Shown in pieces: positions 9,567 to 22,385 of a stretch of 64,000 nucleotides of DNA; position 1 is the stretch's first letter; every line of letters begins with the position of its first letter. Position numbers and translations under genes: made by a program. Under the pieces are notes generated by a model. That model was given only the letters and a program-made list of their open reading frames with translations, made no database searches and was not told where the DNA came from. Location: positions 3,162,001 to 3,226,000 of the forward strand of contig JAHEWK010000003.1 of NCBI GenBank assembly GCA_020740775.1, given 5' to 3'. This DNA is from Ilyonectria destructans (Eukaryota; Ascomycota; Sordariomycetes; Hypocreales; Nectriaceae).

Positions 9567-12395
9567 TGTCAGGATAGCCTGGAAGCGGTAGCCTGCCTCT
9601 GTTCTAGAGGAGTGATCGACGGCAGTCCTGATGGCCGTGATTTGGCGGATTCGACAATTATGTGGCGACCAGTCCACGTCAGTGAGCGTTGGACGATACG
9701 ACGGGTCTTGTACCACAAACAAGCAAATGACAAACTGCCCGTGTCAAAAAGTCAGGGACGGTGAAGCATATAAAAGCGAGAAAGATGGGGGAAACGAAAA
9801 ATAGGCAGGAAACACGAGGGGTCTAGGACAAAGTGGTTCCCGTTCCCTATTTGCCTGATTGAAGGGTGATCGTTGGTTGTTGGTGTGACTGGACGGCCCG
9901 GGCACAGCCTTGGGGGTGGACCCAGGAGGTGCCGTTGTTACGGGGTGGGGACAGGGAGCCGTCCGATCCCCCAAGTTTCATCATGGCGCTGTAACCAACA
10001 AACTGCGCCCGATTCTTAGCACCTTGAGTGCGGCTGAGAAGGATTTGCTCGTTGGCGGATGGCTGGCTTGCTTTTTTAGGGACCTATGAGCAAGGGCACG
10101 GGTGACCAGATGGCGGAGTCCAGACCGGACAGGTGGCAACCCTGCTTGGAGAGAGGGCGACTAAATTAGGCGTTGGCGATCACCCACTATCTACGGAGTA
10201 AGTACCAGCCACGGCGATTCCCTGAATAGGTCGTCTCGTCTCGTCTCGTCTCATCTTGTCCACTGATGGTGCTTTGATCCTTGGCTCTGGCCCTTGCCGT
10301 GGATTCATGACTCCACAGTATGTTCGGGGATCCTTCTATGGCTCTATCGACCGTGCAGGCCAACGAGAAGAGATCCCCCGAAATAGGTCGGTTGCAGATT
10401 CGTCTTCGTGTTGGACTCTTGGCAACTGGACCCAGGGCTGAGTCCTGATATTGCACGGAAACCAAGTGCCGATGCAGGGGCGGAGAATCCGCCCTCAGTG
10501 TACAGTACCATTCATCCAAAAGAAGTTCAACTCAGGTCAGCTTTCTGTGAAGAAAAAAGACAGGCCAGCCATCATTAGTGCAAGAGACGCGAGGCCTGGT
10601 TCCACATGTCTTCGTCGCGTCTCCAACCGGGTGAGGAGCAGATGGGGCGATTCGGAGGTTTTCGCCCAAGCGCCTTGACCCCACACGAGAAGCCGATGTG
10701 GGCATGGAGGCTACGTCCCTAGTCCAGCGCAAGTTTGGAGCCGTCGTTGAAAACAACGGCCCTGTTGTGCCAACTAATGCATCCTCGACATTGCCGTACG
10801 GACGGGAGTTGTTAGTGTTGTAGTCTGGCTCTTAAAAACTGCCAAGGCGGTGCCGTTATTGTTCGTACGGTGACCCCGCTCCTTTCTAGGGTAGATGTGA
10901 CAGAAGGAGTGTGTCCCAAGAAGATAGTTGAATGCTAACTAGTCAACGAGAAAGGGTTGTGAGATATTCAGGGCCCTTCGCGGGTGTTGAACCACGTTGA
11001 ACGAGGGTGTGGGGTCCCGGTGTCTCTCAGGAACAGGCACCGCCGCGCAACTCGGCAGTAGGCACAGAAGAGGCAGTGCGACGTCGGGCCTGGGAGCAGG
11101 GGCCTTGCCAAGGACAGGGCGGTTGAGTTGGGACGATGAGGTTAATTTACTTGCGATACAGCGACAGGTTATTTTGTCTCTTGGTGGTTTGTCAATTCCG
11201 GAAGGGCCAAGCTCTGGTGTCTGACCATTGCGTGGCTCTGAAGCTTCAAGACGGATCCTAGCCTCGACCAAGGGGCAACGACTCCACTCGATTTTTGACA
11301 GTGAATGAAAGTTGCGAGGTGCTCCGCAGTATATCCATTCTGTACCTTTTGATTGTTCAGCAAAACCCAACAGGGCCCGAATCGAAGACCGTCGGGTTAA
11401 TAGGACGGGGTGGTGCAGACATGCACACACGGCTGGCGGCTGGAGCCCCGCATGCCATCACCCAACAAGACGAAATAGTTTCTGTCTCTCTCTGACATGA
11501 CAGCCATCAACCATTCGATCAGGGTTCGGAGCAGGGAGTGAAACATTTCTCCGAGACTTGACCAGACGGCCAGACGGCCAGACGGCCACACAGCCAGAAC
11601 AGTGTTTATTAGCCTGTCAACCTGTTGGAAGCAGCCCAGTGCCACCCGCACACTGTCTCATGCCGCCGTCTTTTACACTACTGCGTAATTAAGCGTCACC
11701 AAGTCACCCACCATCGTGGAGCGGGCATGGGGGCGGCGCATGGGGCATGGGACATGGGACATGGGGCATGGGGCGATGTCCCGCCCATGAGGCGACGGAC
11801 CCTCCTCCAACTCCCCTCCCGCCAACCTCGGATGCCCGTCTGATGCCCGTCTGAGCCGTCTCTCCCTCTATTCGTACACGTCCTCTGCACTTTCCCTCTG
11901 CATCCTGACCTAGCCCCCCCCCGTGTGAGGCTGATCGCACCCCGCGCAGCCTATCCCACAGCGCTCGCACCGCCTGGCAATAGCCCCTGGTAAGCTCAGA
12001 GCCCTGCTGCGAATCGTTGATCCGCCCCGCCATCCCATCACCACCACTAAACCAACAAAGGACCACCACAAACCTCCTGCCCGCGACGTACAGGTTGCTT
12101 GCTCCTCTGCCTTCTTTTATATACCTCCATTCCATTCGCTACTCTTCGTCGCTCCCATCTCGCCCGTTCCTCCCATTCCGCCTCTACGACCTACTATAGC
12201 CCATTCCGGGCCTGACGCTGCGTCGCATCGCATTGCATCACCTCGCTTCCCTTCGGCCACGTCCCACACCCCAAGTGACGTCGCCACCTCTGCCTCTACC
12301 TCCGACTCCGCTTGCGCTTGCGACTACGCTTCTCCGTCCATCTATACTCATCCCGTGCCGGTCGAATCGCCTCGCTCTTCCGGACGTCAGCGATC
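9567..12395. other. Large gene-free spacer (2.8 kb)
   Basis: Divergent promoter region between the transglutaminase-like gene and the F-box gene. It holds simple repeats (GTCTC units near 10227-10255, CAGACGG units near 11569-11588, CATGGGG/CATGGGA units near 11726-11772) and a pyrimidine-rich leader before the F-box start. None of the short frames has recognisable domains or splice structure, and no tRNA was found by eye. Confidence 0.5.
11726..11772. repeat. Short CATGGGR minisatellite-like repeat
   Basis: About six degenerate copies of GCATGGG/ACATGGG in tandem. It lies in non-coding DNA upstream of the F-box gene. Confidence 0.7.
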
Positions 12396-15300
12396 ATGGC
12401 TGCGGAGGCTGCCGGCGACGAGGCTGCCCCCGCACCCAAGACTGCGCTCACCTTCCTGGACTTGCCACCCGAGACCCAACTAGAGATCCTGTCCCATGTA
12501 TGCGCAACTCGCCCGCTCAACTCGCATACATCATGGATCCCGCTGACCCTTCTTGTAGTGCTCCCAATCCGATCTCATCTGCGTCGCACTCGTCTCGAAG
12601 CACTTCCACGAGCTCGCCTCTGCGCATCTGTACCGCAGTTTCAACATCCTCTTCCCCGATGAAGATGACCTGAGATTCGAATGTCCCATTGACGGCCTCG
12701 CTGGTGGCCTCGATGCCTTCACCACGAGCGATTATAACTATGCCAAACATCTCAAGGAACTGTCCATGGACACTGTGAGCACCGGGGCTAAAGCCGAGCA
12801 TGCTTACAAGCCATACTTGTACAGCGCTAGTTGCGGCAAGTTCTTGAATACTCTGTTGTTCTTGACCATCAAGAAGGCCAAGTCTCTCGAGACTTTCCGG
12901 TTCGTGGCGCCTCATATCATTGCTTGTCCCTTCTTATGCTAACCGGCGCGGTTAGATGGAACATTCGCGTGGAACTCAGTAGACCCGTGTATCAGGAACT
13001 GCACAAGATACAGACGTTGACTACACTCCACGTCCGCATGCAAGCTGGCGAGTCCTACTATACAACTCCGCCCCCTCTGCCACTGGTTCTTGATGATGCG
13101 CCGGCTCCGACTCACTGGTCCGACCTCCCGCCACCGCCCCCGGTCTTCCCGGTTCCTATAGGGAACACGATCCCAACCACCATTTCAAGCGGGCCTTCGC
13201 ATACTCTTCTACCGACGTCCAAGTCCAAGACCAAGGCTGGGAAGCGCACTCCTGTGTTACTACGGGAACCCCCGACGCTCTCAGGCTTCAAGAAACTAAA
13301 GACTCTCTCTGTCCTCGACATCGACAGTCTGGATGTGGTAACTGAGCTCAAGACATGTGTTCGCAACTCATCAGCCACCTTGAACGAATTACACTTGTCT
13401 CTATCCGACTCTTTAGCATTGCAGGCCCGCCGACCACCGCCGGACTCCGATCCGGATGATTCGGACGTAGATGATGAGTTTCAAGTCGTCCCAGCCTCCC
13501 AAGGCTCTAACTTTGAAGCGAGCGGGTCTTCAAAAACCTTCCGTTCGCAAGAAGAGCGCAAACTCCAAGAGTCTGTCTTGGGGAGGATCTTTGATGTCGA
13601 GCCATTCATCGTCAAGAAGTCACAGTTTCAGAAGAACCCTCGAGATACCGCGAGTAGCAACGACAAAAAAGAAGACTCTGAACATGACGAGACGGCAGAT
13701 CCCCGGGAAGAATTCATCTCATCGATGAGAGGTGTTTCCTCCAAACTGATGTCTCTCAGCAACGGCTCGCGAGACTTCTCTACTGAACAACAGGATATCC
13801 TTGACACAATCGAAAAGGCGGCTAGAAAGTATATCGAATCAGGCAGCCTTCCGGCCAAACTCTCAGATGATGCATCCCCTGCAGCAACCAAGGACAGTGA
13901 AGGTTCTAGAAAGGATGAGACCAGCAAGAATCCTCCGTTAGAAAATAAGGATTCTTCAAGTTCGACGGCCTCCAGCAGCCGACCCAAGGGCAAGAATGTT
14001 GAAGGCGAGGTGTCCCCCGAGGATATCGAAATTGAGCATTTGGATGTGGTGGACGAGGCAGACGACGATTCTGATGATCAGACCACAAAGGACGTTGACG
14101 AGAAGTCTCGGGAGTTAGCGTCAACAATTAACAGCTCCGGAGCACCTGTGTCCAGCTCAAGTATCGGAATGAACCGCGCTATCACAAATTTGGCAGCGCA
14201 GTTGACAAACACAGAAACACTTTCAGCGAAGCTCGGTCACTTTCAGAAGCAGGCGGATGACCTTGGCCATAAGCTTAAGGGCATGTCTACTGAGGACACT
14301 GACGCTACTATTGTCCAGGTCAACGAAGCAGAATCCCAACTTAAGGAACTACTTTTGTCTATCGTTGACATCCAACAGCAAATCAAGACAGCAGAGGCCG
14401 AAATTATGGATGCAACAAGGCAGCTACCAACTCATCCTAAAAAGGCCAGTGCTGAACAAAACCGACGGTCCATGGAAGAATACATCCGAGATACTCGCGG
14501 GGTTTCGCTGGAGACTTTGAGCATCCATCTAATTCCTGTCAAAGCATCCGTGTTGTCGAGGGCTATGGACTTGCGTTGCATCAAGAATCTCACACTCCTC
14601 AACGTCGGCAATCAAGCCCCTATTTGGACGTTGCTGGCTAAGGAGAACAAGGTCCACCCGTTGGCTCTGCGCAGTGTCTTCACCGACAATGTGTCTACTG
14701 CGTTCCTAACCTGCATGTCGCAACTAGACGAGTTGCATGAACTCTTTATGCTCGAACGCAGCTCAAAGCACAAGCCAGAGAGTTTTGCCCCTAAAGCTAC
14801 AATCACGATTGATCAAATCCGTCGGCTCGTCCTCAAGAAGCACATGATGACTTTGAAGCGGTTGATGATCAAAGATGAGTCAAATGGGTCCAATTGGGAT
14901 GTGAACCAAAAGGCCATGATTCTCATATGTAATCGGGGAACTCAGCTCGAAGAATTGGCTATCAGTATGAACATCCACGCTGTGGTAAGATTTAACAATA
15001 CACCATCTCACTTGTTCATGCTAACCTGTCTGGTAGCATGCTTTTATGCAATACTTCTCTGGGTTGGTGAATCTGCGAGCGATTCACATTCTTCATTTCA
15101 GAAACAACGACACATGCATATGGGTAATGCGCGAGATTCTGAATTTCATCGTTGACAACCTCTCCCACCATCCCGAGCTTAAGCTAGAGTGGATCGCTAT
15201 GGAAGATGACCGGCTAGATCGTGTCATTCGACCTTCGGAGACGGCCAAGAAGGGAGAGGAGGAGTCGAAGAGGAGAGACAAGGGCAAGGGAAAGGCTATC

Positions 15301-15501
15301 CTTAGTCCCATCCACAACAATGATGATCTTCCGGTGCTTCCAATGAGCGACTGGGGCTCGGATACTGACAGCGATGAGGACGACGATGATGCGTTTCACT
15401 GCGGGAAACGGCTTCGTCTCAAGACTGTGGGAGTGCTGCAGTTCTACGATGTTTGGGGCGTCAAGATCTTTGACAAGGAGATTCGAAGTGGGCGACTTTG
15501 A
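12396..15501 (+). CDS. F-box protein with leucine-rich-repeat-like C-terminus
   Basis: Four exons: 12396-12497, 12559-12899, 12956-14984, 15037-15501; 978 aa. The introns (61, 56, 52 nt) end in TAG and intron 2 has a clear TGCTAAC branch site; its GTTCGT donor is weak but restores FRWNIRVEL. The F-box is at about residues 19-60 (LDLPPETQLEILSH joined to CSQSDLICVALVSKHFHELA by intron 1). The middle, about residues 220-430, is a low-complexity acidic/Ser-rich stretch, followed by a predicted helical region and Leu-rich segments near the end. F-box proteins dock substrates to the SCF ubiquitin ligase through Skp1; the substrate here is unknown. The long acidic insert between the F-box and the C-terminal Leu-rich part is unusual. 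Start: first ATG in good context, 20 codons before the F-box. Confidence 0.85.
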
Positions 15502-16331
15502 ATGGGATGAGATGGCTAGGAAAAACTTGGGAGACGGCTGGTTCACGGATTGGCTGGCGTACATGGAAATGCCCTCGGCATCTATCTGTATTGGATTATG
15601 GTTATTGGGTCGGCGAATCATGGGCCAACAGGCACGCGAATATCCCTGGATACGGTTTTAGCGATTGGACATACATGTATGTACGTTATGAAGCGTTTGG
15701 ATAATACCCGACATGCCGTCGCAGCGTGGTTTATTGGTTCCGAGTTCCTATGTCATCGTGATGACGTGCATGGGTGGAGTGGGGTTGTCATATTGCTTTG
15801 TTGGCGAACGGCCGTTGCATCATGACAAGTGCCCATGTACAGTGTAAAACTACGACGCTAGGGCACAGCTATTAATGCACAGGTTGCATGATCTGCTGCA
15901 AGACCTTTTTATCTCTAAAAATCAAGATTTACAAGTTCAATTTGTATTTTTTTTGCCCCATTTCTCTCACCTCTCGGGGTTTCTATAGGGTAAGGGTGTT
16001 GCAATGAGAATATTGGTCACACATCTGACATGACAAGGAGGTACCATGTTGCGTACAGTTGAAAGGATGTGAAGCGCGATATGAGTTGCAACCTCATATG
16101 TATTGTTTTCGTACAGTCGGATCCTTCAACAATTTTCTTTCAATCGCACGAACGCGGCTAGGGAGCGGAAACCGCGCAACAGTGGTATGCATATCACGAA
16201 GGGGAAAAAGAAGCATGAGTTCAAACAATCATTTCGCCGTGCCTTAATCTAGGATTGGTACAGTTACATAAATACTACCCTTAAAAAAAAACGCGCGCAC
16301 CCGGGGAAGCAGCAGGTATCTAATCTTGTAT
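15502..16331. other. Convergent 3' intergenic region
   Basis: Spacer between the convergent F-box and isocitrate dehydrogenase genes, with poly-T and T-rich tracts near 15900-15960 and 16280-16290. No gene or RNA supported. Confidence 0.6.
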
Positions 16332-17853
16332 TTACAGCCTCGAGATGATGGCCTGAGCGTACTCGTGGGTCTTGGACTTGCCGCCCAGGTCGCCGGTGAG
16401 AGTCTTGCCCTCGGCCAGGGTATCAAAGATGGCGGTCTCAATGCGAGTGGCGTGCTCGGTGAGACCCATGTGTCGCAGCATCATGATGGAGCTGAGGAGC
16501 AGGGCAGTGGGGTTGGCCAGGCCCTTACCGGCAATGTCAGGGGCGGAGCCGTGGACGGCCTCGAAGATAGAGCACTCATCACCGATGTTGCCTGAGGGGG
16601 TAAGGCCCAGACCGCCGATGAGGCCGGCGCACATGTCGGAGAGAATGTCACCGTACAGGTTGGGCATGACAAGAACCTTGTCGTTGTAGGGGGTGGGGTC
16701 GGTAACCATCTTGAGGCAGCTGTTGTCGAGCAGCTCGGCGTCGAACTCGATCTCGGGGAAGTCCTTGGCAACGTCCTGAGCGACCTTAAGGAAGAGACCA
16801 TCGGACAGCTTCATGATGGTGGCCTTGTGGACGACACGGACCTTCTTGCGGCCAATGGCCTGGGCGTGCTGGAAGGCATATCGGAGGACACGCTCGGAGG
16901 CCTCGCGGGTGATGAGCTTGATGCTCTGGACGACGCCATCAACGACGACGTGCTCGATGCCGGAGTATTCACCCTCGGTGTTCTCTCGGATCAGGACGGT
17001 GTTGACGCCATCGTAGGGGGTCTCGAAGCCGGCGACGGAGCGGCAGGGTCGCAGGTTGGCGAAGAGGTTGAAGGTTCGTCGGAGGGTGAGGTTGAGGGAG
17101 ACGTGGCCCTTGCCAATGGGGGTCTATTGCAGCAATGGATGTTAGAAAGGTGCCGGCGAGGCCGAACGACGGCTTGCGCTCGGGGCAGCACATACAGCGA
17201 GAGGACCCTTGAGGGCAATCTTGTTCTTTTGGATGTTCTCAATGGCGGCGTCGGGGATGGCGGTCTTGCCGTTCTTGAGGATGGGAGTGACGTCGACGGG
17301 CTCCCAGGCAATGGGAGTCTATCATGTGTATTAGTGCTTGGAGGCTTACACGGAGAGGCCGTGGGTGGAGCATACCTTGGCGGCGGAGAAGATGTCCTTG
17401 ACGGACTGGGCAATCTCAGGGCCGATACCGTCACCCTCGATCAAGCTGACAAGGAAGTTGCCCTGGACATGGAGTTAGCAAGGCGAATATCAACATGATC
17501 CGAGGCCTGGGCCAGGCATCGAGGCTGAGTGATTTTATCTCGGCAACCTTGGCTCGGACCAGCCGATGCTGGGGCTGCCACAGAGACGGAAAGAGGAGAG
17601 AGGAAAGAAATTGATCGAGCAGCGACGTACATCGGAGTCCTTGGTGCCGTTGTACTTGGCGACCTTCTCGCCAGCGGTTGAGTAGCATCGGTTCTGCGGC
17701 GGGCATGTTAGCATTGGCGTGTGGTGGTGGTGCGGTGCGGCCGGTGGGCGCGAAGTCGTCACTTACGTAGACGGCCCAAGTCGCAGCGGCGCGGGGAGCT
17801 GCGCGCAGGGCCTGCCTGGAGACAGGCTTGGAGAAAGCTCGAATGGCCAGCAT
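16332..17853 (-). CDS. NAD-dependent isocitrate dehydrogenase subunit (IDH2 type), mitochondrial
   Basis: Five exons: 17767-17853, 17631-17693, 17376-17462, 17196-17318, 16332-17123; 383 aa. All four introns (73, 168, 57, 72 nt) lie between codons. The N-terminus ([19 protein letters not shown]) is a basic, acid-free mitochondrial targeting peptide; the mature enzyme starts near residue 30-35. Family motifs are present: [24 protein letters not shown] for isocitrate binding, [20 protein letters not shown] for metal/substrate binding, and [12 protein letters not shown]. The enzyme oxidises isocitrate to 2-oxoglutarate with NAD+ in the TCA cycle as a heteromer of IDH1 and IDH2. The catalytic-type motifs favour the IDH2 subunit. 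It is transcribed divergently from sec5 with a 760-bp gap. Confidence 0.95.
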
Positions 17854-18613
17854 TGTGAAGGATGAGCGGGAATGCGAGCAGCCGGGACTCGAAGAAACAA
17901 GGGAGAACGAGGAAGAGAGGAAGAGAGGAGAGGAGAGTAGGTGTAGATAGATTGATTGAAAAGGAAGTTTGAAGTTTCGCCCACGAGCATGAACCGAGCG
18001 GAAAACAATCCAATGCAACTCAGCGCACCCAGCGACAGGTTCTCCAGCCACTGCGAGCCACTGCGAGTGTGGCGCCCGCACTCCACTGCCTCCACTTCCT
18101 CCACTTTTCCGCGGCTTTTCTTGCTCCTCGTTCGGCTACAAGCCTCGGAGCCGCCGGATTTCCGCTCGCCACCGTCCGAGCCGGTCGTCGTCCGGTGGGC
18201 ATCCGCTGGAACTCCGGGGAGGGCACTAGCCACACACGCGCTTAGGCCATGCAGGGTGCCACAGCCCCGCCATGGATAACGGATAACGCAGATAACAAGA
18301 TCCCGCAAGCGCCACAGATGCGGCAAACCCACCAGCCACAGTCGTACATGCCGGCGCTGGGCTGTCGACCTGTAACAGACGCTACACAGCCACATGCATG
18401 AGCTTCAAGGTGACGACCGCCCAAACGACATCAACACCGAGACAGCTTGCGACGCGTGCGAACAGCTCTCCATTTGCGCTGCATTAAGCCCCGGACCAAC
18501 GACAAACGCCATATACTGATCCTTATACGACTGTTTCCGACCTCACGCGACCGAGGGCAAGCATGCGCCTTCTGCCCTGATTGTCCCCCCACCTCCTGGC
18601 CATTGTCGACACC
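17854..18613. promoter_or_regulatory. Divergent promoter region, IDH / Sec5
   Basis: Shared upstream region of 760 bp. The IDH side begins with a purine-rich tract at 17877-17955, i.e. a CT-rich leader on the IDH coding strand, common just upstream of start sites in strongly expressed filamentous-fungus genes. No other gene fits here. Promoter role is inferred from position. Confidence 0.5.
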
Positions 18614-21600
18614 ATGGCCGACTACGAACGCACCATCCTCGACTTCTACCAGATCCCCACGGCCTTCCCCTCAGAATGGCCCGCCGAGAAGGATGTTGAA
18701 GGCTCCGACGAAGAAGGCGAGAAAGGAACGAAGCTCAAGCGGAGAAAGTCCCGGTACCAGGCCTTGGAGAGAGCTGTTAGCGACCGACGGAGCATTCTGC
18801 CAGGATCAGAACCCGGCGCTGGAGGCGTTGGGAGCCTGGTGCAGAAAGATGAACCCGACCCTTTGGGAACCGCCAACAGTGTTGTGAGGACGCTGAAGCA
18901 GCTTGGTCTGCCCCTCCAAGATGATTTGCGACTACGTATGTCCCCGCGCGAGCTGTCATGAGCTGGTCACATTTGGAGCCAAGCTTACATCTCTGTCACA
19001 GGCAACCGATTCCTTCTCTCCTCGACAACATTCTCGCCCGCCCTTTTCCTGTCGCAGATACATTCGGGTGCCGATACCCGTGGCCTGGTTACCGGCCTGG
19101 ACGTCCTTTCACAGTCCATCGACCAAAAGTCCGCCTCCCTCAAGGTCCTAGTCGAGACCAACTTTGAACGATTCGTCAAGGCCAAGGCCACAATCGACAA
19201 CGTCTACAAGGAAATGAAATATCGCGGAGTCGAACCCCCCAGCCAGGGCCGTCCGCATTCTCGCCACGCTAGTCGCAGCAGTTTTCGGAGCAGCATCGCT
19301 GGGACGGCGGCCATGACCAACCCCTTAACCTCGCCTATGCCCGACACTCGTAAGAAGAATGCGCTTACCAAAGAGAGTGAGTATGGTGTGTTGGGAATCA
19401 AGGGACCTCTGTTGGATGTCTCGGCAAAGGCAGAGGATGTCTGGGGCCCTGCTCTTGGAGGACGAGAGAAGGAGGAGCATCTCAAAACCGTCTCCAACCA
19501 CTTGACAAGATTCAAGGACTATTTCGAGCTAAGCACAGCAATATCCGACAGCATCAAGCGCAAAGATTACGAGTCGCTGGTTGAAGAGTTTGGTCGTGCC
19601 AGGAAGATTACCGACGAGGCTCGCAAACTATCGGAGGAATTGGAAGGCCGCACCCCGACTGAACCACAGCTGTATCAGCTAGTAATCGCAGGGCGCATGT
19701 GGCACGACGTTGACCATCAGATTCGGAATTTCAAGAGGGATGTCTGGAAACGGCTGGTCAACCTTCATACCATATCCAAGTCGGAGACTATGAATGGGCG
19801 TGTGCAGGACCAGCACACAGAGCTTATTAGCCTGCTCCTAGAGCTTGGTTCCGATGACAACCCCATTTGGGTGTGGCTCTTGAGCCGGTATGATCACCTC
19901 AAAGGCAAGATCCAAGCTACGTCGGACCGTTCGAAGATTGAAATCGAGGTCCTTCGCCGGAGATTGGCGAGCTTGGAGAAGCCCAGTCCTCACACGATAG
20001 CGAACCATCTCCGTTCTCTGGGTCGGCCAGTAATCGAAGGTAAACCATTGTCGACTGACTCTCCCGAAGTCATTGAGCTGTGGGAGAAGATGCTCTCTTT
20101 CCTGAACAACCTCCTGTCACCCCAAGGCATCCTTGGGGAGGTGGTAGAGTTCTGGCAGATGGTGCAGGGCTTCATCGATGGAAAGGCACAAGCAAGTCTG
20201 CCAACGGGCTATCGGGATGAATCGCGACACCATCACCAGCTCTCGCCCCAGAACGTTAACGAGCTGCGGAAGGGAGCGGTGGAGCTGGTAGATATAACGC
20301 GCGAGCACGTTTTTGCCTTCTTCGCAGATCTGCCGCCAGAGGATATCTCATTGCTTTTCTCACCCATGCCAATGTCATCACCCAACACGCCAGTGGCGTC
20401 GACACCTATGTCTGGCGCGTTGACACCATCGACACGAGACCCTCGCTTCAACTTTGATCCCAACAACTTGCCTCCACCATCACCTAAGAGGGGTGAGGCA
20501 TGGGAAAAGTTGGCTTTCTGGCCTCCATGGTCAAACTCGATGAGCGGTGTCCATTACCTCTCCAAGATGCTGGCCCTGATTGGGTCTGGGGCGTCTGACA
20601 TGGCTAGCATTGGCCCTGTTGCTTCAGGGGACAGCCAGGTCCTGGAGCGCTTGAGGACTCTTGTCGGTGCCTCCCGAGAGCGCTGTGTCACTGCACTTTG
20701 CGCAGCATGGAACCGCGATGCCGAGAACATCAAGTTCGTCGAGGACTGGCAGCGATCGGTAGAGCTTGGTGACGTGACGCGGATGCCAGCCAGCTTTTCG
20801 GCCTTTGAGGGCGCTCTACTTTCAGGCATGCAAAAGATCCTTTACATATCTGACGCCATGTCGAAGCCGGGTGCAGGCGACATTGTTCTGCCGCCGCCGA
20901 CCAAGCTGCTCCAGATGGTGCGAAGCCAATATGTAACAACCTTGTATAAGGCTTTGAGCGGCATGGTGGAGAACGCCGAGCGGTCCCTAAAGAAGTCTGA
21001 TGATGACTGGTCGATTGAGAGCGACATTACGCTGGTTATGGCTGCGACACCTGTGGTATCGGGTAAGGGAACGTTGGATGCCGGTGATCGAGTAAGTAGC
21101 ATACCGATGATACGACTCGTGACAGGACTAACAAATATGCAGAACATTCGAATGCTCATGACCCTCAGCAACCTGCAATCTTTGCGCTCTCAAGTTGTAC
21201 CCAGTCTCAACTCTCAGTTTGAGAATGCCTTTTCCGTCAAGTTGACGGATGAGTCCAAGACCATTCGAGACGTCCTCGGCCAGATCGACGCCCGTCTCTT
21301 CCAGTCATACACCAAGCAGTCGATCGAGAAGCTTCACGATATCATCCAAACTGGCTTGGCATCTAACGACTGGGCTCCGAGCCAAGGCCAGCGCGCCCAA
21401 ACCGCAAGGCCTTACGTCTACGAAGCCCTCCTCTCCCTCGTCCTCGTCCACTCCCAGGTCTCCACGACGGCACCATCTCTCACTCCCCAGGTCCTCTCCT
21501 TTCTCCTGGAGCAGACGTCCATCCAGCTCCTCGAAGCCTTCCGCCGCCGGCCCCGCTACACACTCGAGGCTCTCATGCAGGCCACCCTCGACGTTGAGTT

Positions 21601-21847
21601 CGTCGCCCAGACCCTCAGCCACTACACTACCGACCGCGCCTCGGAGCTCCAAGGCCAGATCTACCAGGAGCTCGACGGTCGCACCGACAACGAGGCCCGC
21701 GCCCGCCTACAAAGCGAGCTGCCCGAGATGCGCAACGTCCTCAAGCGCCTTCGCGACGCGAGCAAGAACGAGTTTGCCTGCTTCAAGAAGCCCAAGCGAC
21801 CTGGCCATGGACCGAGCCGGAACAACAGCGGGATTTCAATTCCCTAG
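18614..21847 (+). CDS. sec5: Exocyst complex component Sec5
   Basis: Three exons: 18614-18935, 19002-21091, 21143-21847; 1038 aa, normal for filamentous-fungus Sec5. Intron 1 (66 nt) splits an Arg codon and joins DDLRLR to NRFLLSSTTFSPALFL. Intron 2 (51 nt, GTAAGT, CTAAC branch, CAG) is a multiple of three and stop-free; removing it joins AGDR to NIRMLMTLSNL. The N-terminal block with ATIDNVYKEMKYRG (about residue 180) is the conserved Sec5 signature, followed by a long helical rod typical of exocyst subunits. Sec5 is part of the octameric tether that docks secretory vesicles at sites of growth, here the hyphal tip and septa. No catalytic residues are expected. Start: ATG giving MADYERTILDFY, the conserved N-terminus; an upstream in-frame start codon is less likely. 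Confidence 0.9.
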
Positions 21848-22385
21848 GCGGTGTTATCTGTTGTCATGGGATGATATTGGGAGTACTGTTTATGGCACAA
21901 TGGGCGTATGAGACCAGCAATTTCAAGGAAACAACAAGTCTTTGTAGTTGAAGAAAGCTAGAAGTAAACTTTTTTATGAGGGCCAAAAGTGTAAGATTCG
22001 TTTATTACAGACATGCCAGAAGCCATCCCCCCCTTTTGTGTTTGTAAAGACCCTGAGGTGTCTCATCCTCTACGTGTATAGATTCCGCAACGCCAGGTTA
22101 ATAACCATCAATTACTTTTGTTTTCTTTTCATCATAATTTTCTCTCATCGAGTCGGCTGGGCTAGTTGCCTCAAAACGCCTAGTCGTACATGTCGTCGTA
22201 AAGGTATCAATTCGTGTTGTTTCCGTCCAGTCATTAGCCATTAAGGTGGTCGAAAAGGTAATACTCCACCGCCATCGTCAACAACGCGCGCTTGACTCTC
22301 CGTCTGTCGTTTGTCATTTTTCTCCTTCAAGCGCAACGAAGCTGACGGGGCCTGTCGAGTGTGCGCAGCAAAGTAGAGGGTATAT
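21848..22385. other. Convergent 3' intergenic region
   Basis: AT-rich spacer between the convergent sec5 and zinc-finger genes. No gene or RNA supported. Confidence 0.6.

Noticed and set aside
9567..9722. N-terminal extension of the transglutaminase-like protein
   Set aside because: The 52 upstream residues lack family character; MADAEEPQF start is better and has good context.
16827..17498. 223-codon plus-strand frame opposite IDH
   Set aside because: Crosses IDH exons and introns; antisense shadow.
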